A stretch of DNA of 64,000 nt from Chryseobacterium camelliae (GTDB lineage: Bacteria > Bacteroidota > Bacteroidia > Flavobacteriales > Weeksellaceae): the NCBI RefSeq assembly GCF_030818575.1, contig NZ_JAUTAL010000001.1:496001-560000 (forward strand). Direction: 5' to 3'. How positions within the stretch are numbered: position 1 is the stretch's first letter; each line of letters begins with the position of its first letter. Made by a program: the position numbers and the translations under genes. The notes under the pieces are model-generated. The model did no database searches. It worked only from the letters and a program-made list of their open reading frames with translations, and was not told the DNA's origin. Below, in pieces: positions 37,011 through 44,735 of this stretch.

Positions 37011-38049
37011 ATGGCTGAAAAAAATAAAAACACAGGATCGTCTGAAGATCAGATGTTGATTTCAAACAAAAAACTGTTTGCCGATGTATCGCACCTTATA
37101 GAGCAAAGCCGCCAACAGGTGGCGATGCAAGCCAACAGTACTCTAACAATTTTGTTTTGGCAGGTTGGAAAGCGCATCAACGACGACATTTTACAAAACC
37201 AACGTGCAGAATATGGAAAACAAATTTTGCCGACACTGTCGGCAAAATTGGAAAATCTATATGGCAGAAATTTTACAGAAAAAAATATACGAAGAATGGT
37301 CAGGTTTTCTGAACAATTTCCAGATATTGAAATTGTCGTTCCACTGTCACGACAATTGACCTGGTCACATTTTATAGAATTCTTCTCATTAAAATCAAAT
37401 AATGCAAAACAATTCTATGCCCAATTAGCCATTAATAATATGCTTGGTGTAAGAGAACTGAGAAAACAGATTGCGAACAAAGCATTTGAAAGGACCGCCA
37501 TTGCCAATATTCAGGCAGCACAAAACGAAAATATGTTGATCAACACTTTCAAAGATCCTAATGTTCTGGACTTTCTCGGCCTCACGAGTGGCTATCTGAA
37601 AAAGATATTGAAACAGCTATCCTCAGTGAGCTTGAAAAATTCATCCTGGAACTGGGAAAAGGATTTGCTTTTGTTGAACGCCAGAAAAGGATGATCGTAG
37701 ACGGAGAAGATTTTACCTCGATCTGCTGTTTTACCACCGTTCATTAAGAAGGTTGATTGCCGTAGAACTGAAGCTCGGTACATTTCAGGCCAGATATAAA
37801 GGCCAAATCGAGCTCTACCTGAAATGGCTCAATAAAAATGAACGTAAAGAAGGCGAGGAAATGCCTATAGGATTGATACTTTGCGCTGAAAGTAGCAAAG
37901 AGCAGGTAGAGCTTCTGGAAATGCATAAAGACGGAATCATGGTGGCAGAGTACTGGACGGAACTACCATCGAAAAAAGAAATGGAAAAGAAACTTCACAT
38001 CGCCCCTATAGAAGCAAGAGAACATTTTGAACGTCAGCAACTGCTGTAA
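37011..38049 (+). pseudogene. DUF1016 / YhcG-type PD-(D/E)xK nuclease gene, broken by two single-base deletions
   Basis: The N-terminal half (37011 to about 37600) is an intact DUF1016 N domain (QVGKRINDDILQNQRAEYGKQI, LTWSHFIEFF). The frame then shifts. Near 37602 CTG-AAAAAGAT lacks one base relative to the expected LEKDIE codons. Near 37715 GATTTTACC lacks one T relative to DFYLDLLFYH. Read through the shifts, the C-terminal nuclease core is complete (ELKLGTFQARYKGQIELYL, PIGLILCAE). It is probably an inactivated defence- or mobile-associated nuclease, unless both gaps are homopolymer errors. It separates the export operon from its regulators. Confidence 0.85.
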
Positions 38050-38066
38050 TAATTGTATTAAAAGAC

Positions 38067-39410
38067 ATGCGAAAAAAAGAAGCCCATATTTTAATTGTGG
38101 ATGACGACGAGGATATTTTATTTTCGGCGAGAGTCTGGCTCAAGAAGTTCTTTACGGAAGTGAGCTGCCTGAGCCAGCCTAAGAATATTTTGAAATTTTT
38201 ATCCGAACAGCAGGTTGATACGGTTTTACTGGATATGAACTTCCGGAAAGGATTTGAAAACGGGCAGGACGGATTATACTGGATGCAGGAGATCAAAACT
38301 TTGGAACCTCAGCTTCCCATCATTCTCATGACCGCTTATGGTGAAGTGGAACTCGCAGTGGAAGCCCTGAAAAACGGCGCTTCCGATTTTATCCTCAAGC
38401 CATGGAATAACGAGAAATTATATGCATCCGTCAATCTTGCCGTAGATGTTTCCCGGAAAAACAAAAAGCTGAACCAGTGGGAAAATATAAGCCTCAAAAC
38501 CAATAATTACGAGCTGGGTACACAGTCAAACACCATGAAAGAAGTCATGGAACAGATTGAGCGCGTTTCTGCAACCGACGCCAATGTTTTGCTGCTGGGA
38601 GAAAACGGGACCGGAAAATATGTGCTGGCAGAACATCTTCATGAGCTGTCGGAAAGAAAAAGCCAGCCTTTTGTCCATATTGATTTGGGAAGCCTTTCCG
38701 AAAATCTTTTTGAGGCAGAACTGTTCGGATATAAAAAAGGGGCCTTTACCGATGCACATCAGGACTATGCCGGAAAAATTGAAAATGCACAGAACGGAAC
38801 GGTTTTCCTGGACGAAATAGGGAATCTGCCGTTGCATCTTCAGACCAAATTGCTGAGCTTAATTCAAAACAGGAAATTATCAAGGTTAGGAGAGAGCAAA
38901 GAACGGCTGCTAGATGTCAGGTTTATTTTTGCAACCAATGAGAACCTCAGGAAAGCTGTTTCAGAAAACCGTTTCAGGAAAGACCTGTATTACAGGATCA
39001 ATACCGTGGAACTCCAGGTTCCTGCCCTTCGGGACCGCCAGGAAGATATTCCTGTTCTCGCGGGTTATTTTTTAGAAAAGTACCGCCAGAAATACCATAA
39101 GCCCGATTTGATTTTAAATGAAATGCTGATTTCAGAACTAAAAAATTATTCGTGGCCGGGAAATATCCGTGAGCTTGACCACTGCATCGAACGAAGCGTG
39201 ATCCTTTCCAGGGAAAAAGAACTCAGGCTGCTCATGCCTCAGGATGAAGAAGCAGAGAAAACCATCGTAAATCTTAATCTTGAAGACATGGAAGAGTTCC
39301 TCATCAAAAAGGCATTAAAGAAACACCGCGGAAATATTTCGCTGGCAGCAGATGATCTGGGACTTTCAAGAGCGGCTTTGTACAGGAGGATGGAAAAATT
39401 TCAGCTGTAA
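38067..39410 (+). CDS. Sigma-54-dependent response regulator (NtrC family)
   Basis: A 447-residue enhancer-binding protein. The receiver domain (5-125) has phospho-acceptor Asp56 in LLDMNF and Lys111 in FILKPW. The AAA+ domain has Walker A GENGTGK (178-184) and Walker B FLDEIG. The sigma-54 loop is GAFTDA (225-230), with Asp in place of the second Gly of GAFTGA. The C-terminal Fis-type HTH is GNISLAADDLGLSRAALYRRM. It is paired with the histidine kinase downstream and probably activates the export operon. Confidence 0.92.
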   Translation: MRKKEAHILIVDDDEDILFSARVWLKKFFTEVSCLSQPKNILKFLSEQQVDTVLLDMNFRKGFENGQDGLYWMQEIKTLEPQLPIILMTAYGEVELAVEALKNGASDFILKPWNNEKLYASVNLAVDVSRKNKKLNQWENISLKTNNYELGTQSNTMKEVMEQIERVSATDANVLLLGENGTGKYVLAEHLHELSERKSQPFVHIDLGSLSENLFEAELFGYKKGAFTDAHQDYAGKIENAQNGTVFLDEIGNLPLHLQTKLLSLIQNRKLSRLGESKERLLDVRFIFATNENLRKAVSENRFRKDLYYRINTVELQVPALRDRQEDIPVLAGYFLEKYRQKYHKPDLILNEMLISELKNYSWPGNIRELDHCIERSVILSREKELRLLMPQDEEAEKTIVNLNLEDMEEFLIKKALKKHRGNISLAADDLGLSRAALYRRMEKFQL

Positions 39411-39446
39411 AATGCCGTATTTTGAATGCCATTTATTTTAAAAGCT

Positions 39447-39471
39447 TTGTCAAGGTTTTAAACCTTGACAA
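39447..39471. repeat. Palindrome between regulator and kinase genes
   Basis: 12-bp arms (TTGTCAAGGTTT / AAACCTTGACAA) around one T, in the 85-base gap. No T tract follows, so it is more like a dispersed intergenic palindrome or mRNA hairpin than a terminator. Confidence 0.65.
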
Positions 39472-39495
39472 GGCTCAATACCAACCAAAGTATAC

Positions 39496-40812
39496 ATGAA
39501 AAACAGATATATTTACCCTTACTTCTTTATTATCCTGGCTATTGCCAGTGGTATTGTGGCGTTTTATTTTTACGGACAGAATAAATGGATCAGTTGCTTT
39601 CTGTTCACTATTTTAACCATCGGTTGTGTGATCCTCTCACAGGCCTCGGTTTTAATGTACATCAGCAAGACTGAAAAACTCCTTTTGGCCATTCAGAAAA
39701 AAGATTTTTCACTGTTTCCGAGGCATGAGGGAAATTCTTTGACGGACCATGCCGTACAATTATATGATCAAAGCAAAGAGGAATATCTTTCCTTATCATC
39801 CTACAGGCTTTTGTATGAAGAAATTCTGAACCAGCTTGAAATCGGGCTGATGATTCTTTCAGAGAAAGAGCATGCCTGGGAGGTCTTTTATGTCAATCCT
39901 GTTTTTCTGGAAATCCTGCAGATACCGAAATACAATTCGTGGGCGCTGTATGAAAATAAGATGCCCGGTTTTTATAAAATTATTGAGGAAACCGGCTATG
40001 ACAACTCCCAGGATTTTTTTGATATTTCAATCAATGAAAATACCAGGCAGTCCTATTCTTTGCGGACCAAAAAAGTACAGAACGTTAAGCACCGATTCTG
40101 TATCATCAGCCTCGAATCTGTCCAGAAAATCATAGAACAGAAGGAAAGGCTGGCCTGGAACAACCTGATGAAAGTGATCTCACACGAGCTTCTGAATACA
40201 TTAACGCCGGTCAACAGCCTGATTCAGAATCTGGAATATATCGTCAACCAGGATACCATAGACCGGGAAGACCAGCAGGATATGAAGGAAAGCCTGATGA
40301 TTATCAACTCCAAATCGAAGCAGCTGCTGAATTTTGTGGATGATTACCGCCAGGTAGCCGAACTTCCTAAACCGGTTTTTAAATCCATTTCATTAAAAGC
40401 TATCGTAGAATCTGCTTTGAGCTTTCTGAAACCCGAGTTTGAAAAAAATGCAATCAGTACCGTCAATATCCTCGAAGACCATATCGTTTCCGCAGATGAG
40501 AAGATGGTAGAGCGGTGTCTGATCAACCTCTATCTCAATGCTATCCATGCGGTTTCTGAGCAACAAGAGAAGATTGTAAAAACTGAAATTAAAATCTTGA
40601 ATAACCGGGTGATCCTCAGTATAGAAGATAATGGAATCGGGATCCAGAAAGAAATTCAGGATAAGATTTTCCTACCTTTTTTCACCACCAGAAGCAGAGG
40701 TTCCGGAATCGGACTTACACTCAGTAAAAGCATTATGGAGGCGCACAGAGGCTATCTGAACTATAAGCCTTTGGAGCAGGGAAGCCGGTTTGAGATCTGG
40801 TTTGTAGACTGA
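39496..40812 (+). CDS. Membrane sensor histidine kinase (NtrY-like)
   Basis: A 438-residue kinase with two N-terminal membrane helices (about 7-27 and 32-56). A cytoplasmic PAS-like region follows (about 100-210), then HisKA with His230 in VISHELLNTLTP. The HATPase core has the N box LYLNAIHAV, G1 IEDNGIGI and G2 GSGIGLTLSKSIM. It is the cognate partner of the adjacent sigma-54 regulator, likely sensing envelope stress or a compound exported by the neighbouring ABC system (inference). Confidence 0.92.
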   Translation: MKNRYIYPYFFIILAIASGIVAFYFYGQNKWISCFLFTILTIGCVILSQASVLMYISKTEKLLLAIQKKDFSLFPRHEGNSLTDHAVQLYDQSKEEYLSLSSYRLLYEEILNQLEIGLMILSEKEHAWEVFYVNPVFLEILQIPKYNSWALYENKMPGFYKIIEETGYDNSQDFFDISINENTRQSYSLRTKKVQNVKHRFCIISLESVQKIIEQKERLAWNNLMKVISHELLNTLTPVNSLIQNLEYIVNQDTIDREDQQDMKESLMIINSKSKQLLNFVDDYRQVAELPKPVFKSISLKAIVESALSFLKPEFEKNAISTVNILEDHIVSADEKMVERCLINLYLNAIHAVSEQQEKIVKTEIKILNNRVILSIEDNGIGIQKEIQDKIFLPFFTTRSRGSGIGLTLSKSIMEAHRGYLNYKPLEQGSRFEIWFVD

Positions 40813-40928
40813 GATGATACAACGGATGATGGCTGATGTAAATAAGAGTATATTTTTAATGTTTTACCGGATGTGCCAAGGGTTATTTGCCTTTATTTTG
40901 TTATCTTAAAAGAGAAATTTAGATAAAA

Positions 40929-41558
40929 ATGTGTTATAGCTTTAATAATAAAAAAGTTAGTTTGAAAAAAGCAGTTGAAGATTTAAATGCTGAGGGAGAT
41001 GAAGAGCAGGATTTCGTTCTCGACAGCAATGTTAATGCCTTTATCCGGAAAACCGTACCTGATATTCCGGCCATCGTCAACCGTGATGGAATCGTATTAA
41101 TGAATACCTTCTGGGGTATTAAGCAACATCCGGATGCACCCACAAAAGGCAAAAACCTGCAGTCTGAAAATACCCCTACTTTTTACCGCAAAATTGAACG
41201 GAACAGATGCCTGATCCCCGCTTCATCCTATTATGAATACAAGACAGTGTATGTTCCCGGTAAAAAGACCCCCATAAAAGTGAAACATGAATTGTTCTGG
41301 AAAGACAAGGCTCAGTTTTATATCGCTGGGTATTACGATATGTATTCCGATGGTAATTTGGGTTTTGGACTGATAACCACACTTCCCAATCCTGTACAGG
41401 CAGAAATCAACAACCGGATGATCATTACGCTGGACGAAAAAATGGGTAAGGACTTTCTGGACCGCATGCCCATCGAGGAGTTTCAGTATCCTAATTATTC
41501 ACCTCAACTGCATTACGAAAACCTGGAGCCGGAAAGGATACCTCAGACTCTGTTTTAA
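40929..41558 (+). CDS. SOS response-associated peptidase (SRAP/YedK-like) with altered active-site residues
   Basis: SRAP (YedK/HMCES) proteins crosslink to abasic sites in single-stranded DNA through Cys2. The 209-residue product keeps Cys2 (MCYSF), Asn in KNLQSE and Glu in CLIPASSYYEY. However, the Arg of the N-x-R-x-E motif is Gln, and the usual H-x-R-M-P reads NNRMII, so the His is Asn. It may bind DNA or form the thiazolidine link but release it differently. It stands alone on the plus strand. Confidence 0.82.
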   Translation: MCYSFNNKKVSLKKAVEDLNAEGDEEQDFVLDSNVNAFIRKTVPDIPAIVNRDGIVLMNTFWGIKQHPDAPTKGKNLQSENTPTFYRKIERNRCLIPASSYYEYKTVYVPGKKTPIKVKHELFWKDKAQFYIAGYYDMYSDGNLGFGLITTLPNPVQAEINNRMIITLDEKMGKDFLDRMPIEEFQYPNYSPQLHYENLEPERIPQTLF

Positions 41559-41652
41559 AATCATCTCTTTTATCGGTAAGGCAGTTTTTAGATTCAGCTT
41601 ATATGCGATAATAAAACAGGCTTGATAAAAGCATGACAAAGTTTTCAGCAGT

Positions 41653-42402
41653 TCAGACGATGTGCAGATTTGACTTCCTGAAGGAATCAAGCTGTGGATC
41701 ATCTGAATTCAGGTCAGTAATAAGGGTGCTGACCTGACTGATTTCACAGACTTTAAAAGCTTCACTATGACTGAGTTTGTTCCGGCTGGCAAGCGCTATG
41801 GTCTTTTTTGAAGACTGAACCATTGCCTTTTTTGTTTCACCATCGGTAATGGAAACAGAGGTGATCCCGTAATGCGGATCTGCAGCGCATGTGCCCATGA
41901 TAAAAACATCAGCAAGGTATTTTGACGCTTCATGGCAGGTGGTCACTCCTGAGGTCACAGCCAGGTCGCGTTCGTAGTTTCCTCCTAAAAGAATGAGTTC
42001 TACATTTTTGAACTTCTCAACAATAGGGATAATCGAATAATTATTGGTAATGATCCTGAGCCGGACGTCCAGGGGCATGCAATTAACCACTGCACATATC
42101 GTTGTACCGCCATCCATAAAGACCGTCATTCCATTTTTGATAAACTGCTGGGTTTTTAGTGCGATGATGTCTTTTTCTTTGGTCAGGAATGATTTCCGGT
42201 CATGAAACGTCAGCGGATCTTTTTCCCTGAGAATCGCACCGCCCCTGGCTTTCGATAAAAGACCGTTGCGGTGCAAAATATCGATATCCCGCCGTATAGT
42301 GTCTTCAGAAACATGAAGCTGGCCAGCCAGGTCTTCAAACTTGACTTTTTTTCTGTCCTTCAGTTCCTTAAGGATGATTTCAAAACGTTCTTCTTTCAGC
42401 AT
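41653..42402 (-). CDS. DeoR/GlpR-family transcriptional regulator
   Basis: A 249-residue DeoR-type repressor. The N-terminal winged HTH has FEDLAGQLHVSEDTIRRDIDIL followed by ARGGAIL, the family signature. The C-terminal sugar-phosphate sensor domain spans about 75-235 (DGGTTICAVV, TSGVTTCHEA). Its ATG overlaps the end of the MFS gene by seven bases, so the two form one operon. An inverted repeat over the operon promoter is a likely autoregulatory site. The effector is probably a phosphorylated sugar or related metabolite. Confidence 0.92.
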   Translation of the reverse strand: MLKEERFEIILKELKDRKKVKFEDLAGQLHVSEDTIRRDIDILHRNGLLSKARGGAILREKDPLTFHDRKSFLTKEKDIIALKTQQFIKNGMTVFMDGGTTICAVVNCMPLDVRLRIITNNYSIIPIVEKFKNVELILLGGNYERDLAVTSGVTTCHEASKYLADVFIMGTCAADPHYGITSVSITDGETKKAMVQSSKKTIALASRNKLSHSEAFKVCEISQVSTLITDLNSDDPQLDSFRKSNLHIV

Positions 42403-43574
42403 AGTGATTTTCTGAATGTATACAGTACGGCTACGATTACAAATAACAAAGCTATGCTTTCAAAGGCAACATTCAAAGAAAAATGATGGGCAATAAAGCC
42501 TAAAAGTGCCGGTCCTGCCAATTGACCAGCATATCCCATCGTAGAAATGACAGGAATGCTTACGGACGGGGACAATCCGTCAATACGGCCTCCTTCACTG
42601 AAAAATACAGGAACTATATTGGCCGCGCCAATGCCCAGTAAAATAAATCCGATGAGGGATATGGCAATCCAGGGACTGAATATCAAAACAACAATACCCG
42701 CAGCAGCGATCAGGCTTCCGCCTACAACTACCGTTTTGCTGTTCAATCTGCTGATAAGCGAATCTCCGGTTAACCTCATTACTGCCATTGCCACGGAAAA
42801 TGCAGCATAACCCATCCCTGAAAATTCCGGAGCCACATTTTTATGGTCTCTCAGGAGTATTGCACTCCAGTCCAGTACCGCTCCTTCAGAAAGAAAGGCA
42901 ATGAAACACATCACACCTAGCAGCAGGACGGATGCGTTCAACCATTGAAAACGACTCCTTACTGCCTGGGCTTCATCCACATGGGAAAATTTTCTGGTAA
43001 TTTCCTTTTCAGATGCATAATCGAGCAGATTTCTGAACTGGAAAGCCAGCAGTCCAACCAGTAAAACGGAGATTGTAACTGCTGCATACAAGGGATTGAG
43101 TCCTAATTTGATTAAAAAACCCAGACCGATGGATCCTAACAATCCTCCTACGCTGAATAGCCCGTGTAAGGAAGACATAATGGGCTTCTTGTATGCATTC
43201 TGTACCTGTACGCCGTGTGAATTCATGGCTACATCAATAGTCCCTATTCCGCATCCGAATGCAAATATGGCAGTGCCCATAAGGTAGACATTGGAAATGA
43301 TAAGAAGGACTGGAAGTAATAAGGCGACAAGCAGCACAGAGGTGAGAATCACTTTCCGGCTTCCGGCCCGGCTGATGAAAAATCCTGATAATGGCATCGT
43401 AACCAGGGCGCCGCCTCCCAGCAGCAGCAATAAGAGGCCAAGCTCAGCTTCATTCAGCTGAAGGCGGTCTTTTGCTAACGGAACCATGGGTGCCCAACTG
43501 GATAAAGCAAGTCCGCAAACCAAAAAAATATACTGCGTTGCCAATTTCGCTTTGGTTATTCTGTACTCAGACAT
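42396..43574 (-). CDS. Major facilitator superfamily transporter (YbjJ/fucose-permease-like)
   Basis: A 392-residue protein with 12 predicted membrane helices. MFS motif A-like FISRAGSRKVIL lies between helices 2 and 3. The first-half GTIDVAMNSHGVQVQN region is typical of YbjJ/FucP-like carriers, in which an Asn-rich helix 5 contacts a sugar. It is co-transcribed with the DeoR regulator. Import or export of a carbohydrate or derivative is inferred; the substrate is not known. Confidence 0.9.
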   Translation of the reverse strand: MSEYRITKAKLATQYIFLVCGLALSSWAPMVPLAKDRLQLNEAELGLLLLLLGGGALVTMPLSGFFISRAGSRKVILTSVLLVALLLPVLLIISNVYLMGTAIFAFGCGIGTIDVAMNSHGVQVQNAYKKPIMSSLHGLFSVGGLLGSIGLGFLIKLGLNPLYAAVTISVLLVGLLAFQFRNLLDYASEKEITRKFSHVDEAQAVRSRFQWLNASVLLLGVMCFIAFLSEGAVLDWSAILLRDHKNVAPEFSGMGYAAFSVAMAVMRLTGDSLISRLNSKTVVVGGSLIAAAGIVVLIFSPWIAISLIGFILLGIGAANIVPVFFSEGGRIDGLSPSVSIPVISTMGYAGQLAGPALLGFIAHHFSLNVAFESIALLFVIVAVLYTFRKSLC

Positions 43575-43588
43575 TTGTTGTATTTTTA

Positions 43589-43620
43589 TGCAAATTTATA
43601 CAAAATTGCATTAATTTGCA
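43589..43620 (-). promoter_or_regulatory. Promoter and inverted-repeat operator of the MFS-deoR operon
   Basis: On the minus strand a -7 box, TAAATTTG (43591-43598), lies 17 bases before the MFS ATG. It falls within an inverted repeat, TGCAAATT (43589-43596) and AATTTGCA (43613-43620), with a 16-base spacer. The layout suits repression by the DeoR protein. Confidence 0.5.
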
Positions 43621-43657
43621 ATTTTTAAATTTGAGAATTAATTAATCCATTTAAATC

Positions 43658-44050
43658 ATGATGAATATCGAACACTTAGCGATCTGGGTAGATGACCTGG
43701 AAAAAATGCGTGAATTTTATGTTACCTATTTCGGTATGGTAAGCAATGAAAAATATACGAATGTAAAAAAAGCATTTACCTCTTACTTCCTGACTTTTGG
43801 TGAAGGCAAGACACGCCTGGAGCTCATGAAGAGAGAGGATATTACAGAACAACCCTTAAGGAGAGGTTGGCATAAAGGTATTGCCCATTTTGCCGTTTCA
43901 GTAGGCAGTAAAGAGGCTGTTGATCTTCTGACAGAACGATTACGTGCTGACCGATATGCTATCGAAAGCGAGCCAAGAACTACAGGAGACGGCTACTATG
44001 AAAGTGTAGTCCTTGATCCTGAAGGAAATTGTATCGAAATAACCATATGA
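43658..44050 (+). CDS. VOC (glyoxalase/bleomycin resistance) family protein
   Basis: A 130-residue VOC-fold protein. The four metal-ligand positions of the glyoxalase I type appear present: His in NIEHLAIW, Glu in RLELMKRE, His in IAHFAVSV and Glu in NCIEITI. A lactoylglutathione-lyase-like or fosfomycin-type metalloenzyme is possible. It is divergent from the MFS-deoR operon. Starts 43658 and 43661 (Met-Met) are equivalent. Confidence 0.85.
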   Translation: MMNIEHLAIWVDDLEKMREFYVTYFGMVSNEKYTNVKKAFTSYFLTFGEGKTRLELMKREDITEQPLRRGWHKGIAHFAVSVGSKEAVDLLTERLRADRYAIESEPRTTGDGYYESVVLDPEGNCIEITI

Positions 44051-44059
44051 AATGCTGTA

Positions 44060-44352
44060 GGGATACGGTTCTATACCGGTGTGCCGCTTATTGATGATAA
44101 AGGTTTTGCACTAGAACCATCTGTGTCATTGATTATAAACCTAAGGAGATTACAGAAAGCCAGATATCAGCACTGAAAAAACTGGGTGAAGTAGTAACCA
44201 GGCTTTTAATGAGCAACAGGAAAAACATTCAGGCAGAATATTTTCAGCAAACTTTTGATATATCCAACAACCTGATCTGCGTTCTGGATAACCAGTTTAA
44301 GATTAAGGATGCTAATCTAGTCATGGCCGGAATTTCTTCCGACCATGACTAG
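44060..44352 (+). pseudogene. Relic of a GAF-PAS sensor protein gene
   Basis: Starting ten bases after the VOC stop, the frame reads GIRFYTGVPLIDDKGFAL. After a one-base deletion (CTAGAACC where CTAGGAACC is expected, near 44113) it reads TICVIDYKPKEITESQISAL and on to EVVTRLLMSNR. This is the C-terminal half of a GAF domain, followed by the start of a PAS-like segment (NNLICVLDNQFKIKDAN) and a stop at 44350. No start codon or N-terminus remains. The rest of the gap to 44735 is AT-rich, with only the promoter of the next gene recognised. Confidence 0.75.
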
Positions 44353-44661
44353 GCATTCGCTCGGGCTTTAGGTTATGGTACGATAATCTTCTAATAGGTA
44401 TTCAATTCTAAATAAGCACACCGCCTCCGAGCAAATATTACTCTGTAATAATAAGGGCTGAAAGTAAGAAGTAGTATGTTATTAAGGGTTTTCATTCTAA
44501 GCGAGAGTAATTTTTATCATTTTAATATGCAAATTTTTTTAATACGACTTGATTCATCAGCGTGATATGAGCTATCAGAAAAATCTTTCATACTAATTCC
44601 TTATTACATGAATTTAATGTTAATTAATAAATGTTATTATAACACTTATTTTAATAATTGC

Positions 44662-44669
44662 TATATTTG
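44662..44669 (+). promoter_or_regulatory. -7 promoter box for the GH98 gene
   Basis: TATATTTG matches TAnnTTTG, 66 bases before the ATG. Confidence 0.5.
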
Positions 44670-44735
44670 TTAGGCATTAAGAGTGAAGAAATCCATTATT
44701 TGTTTCAAGATATCATTATCCAAAATTAATATATT

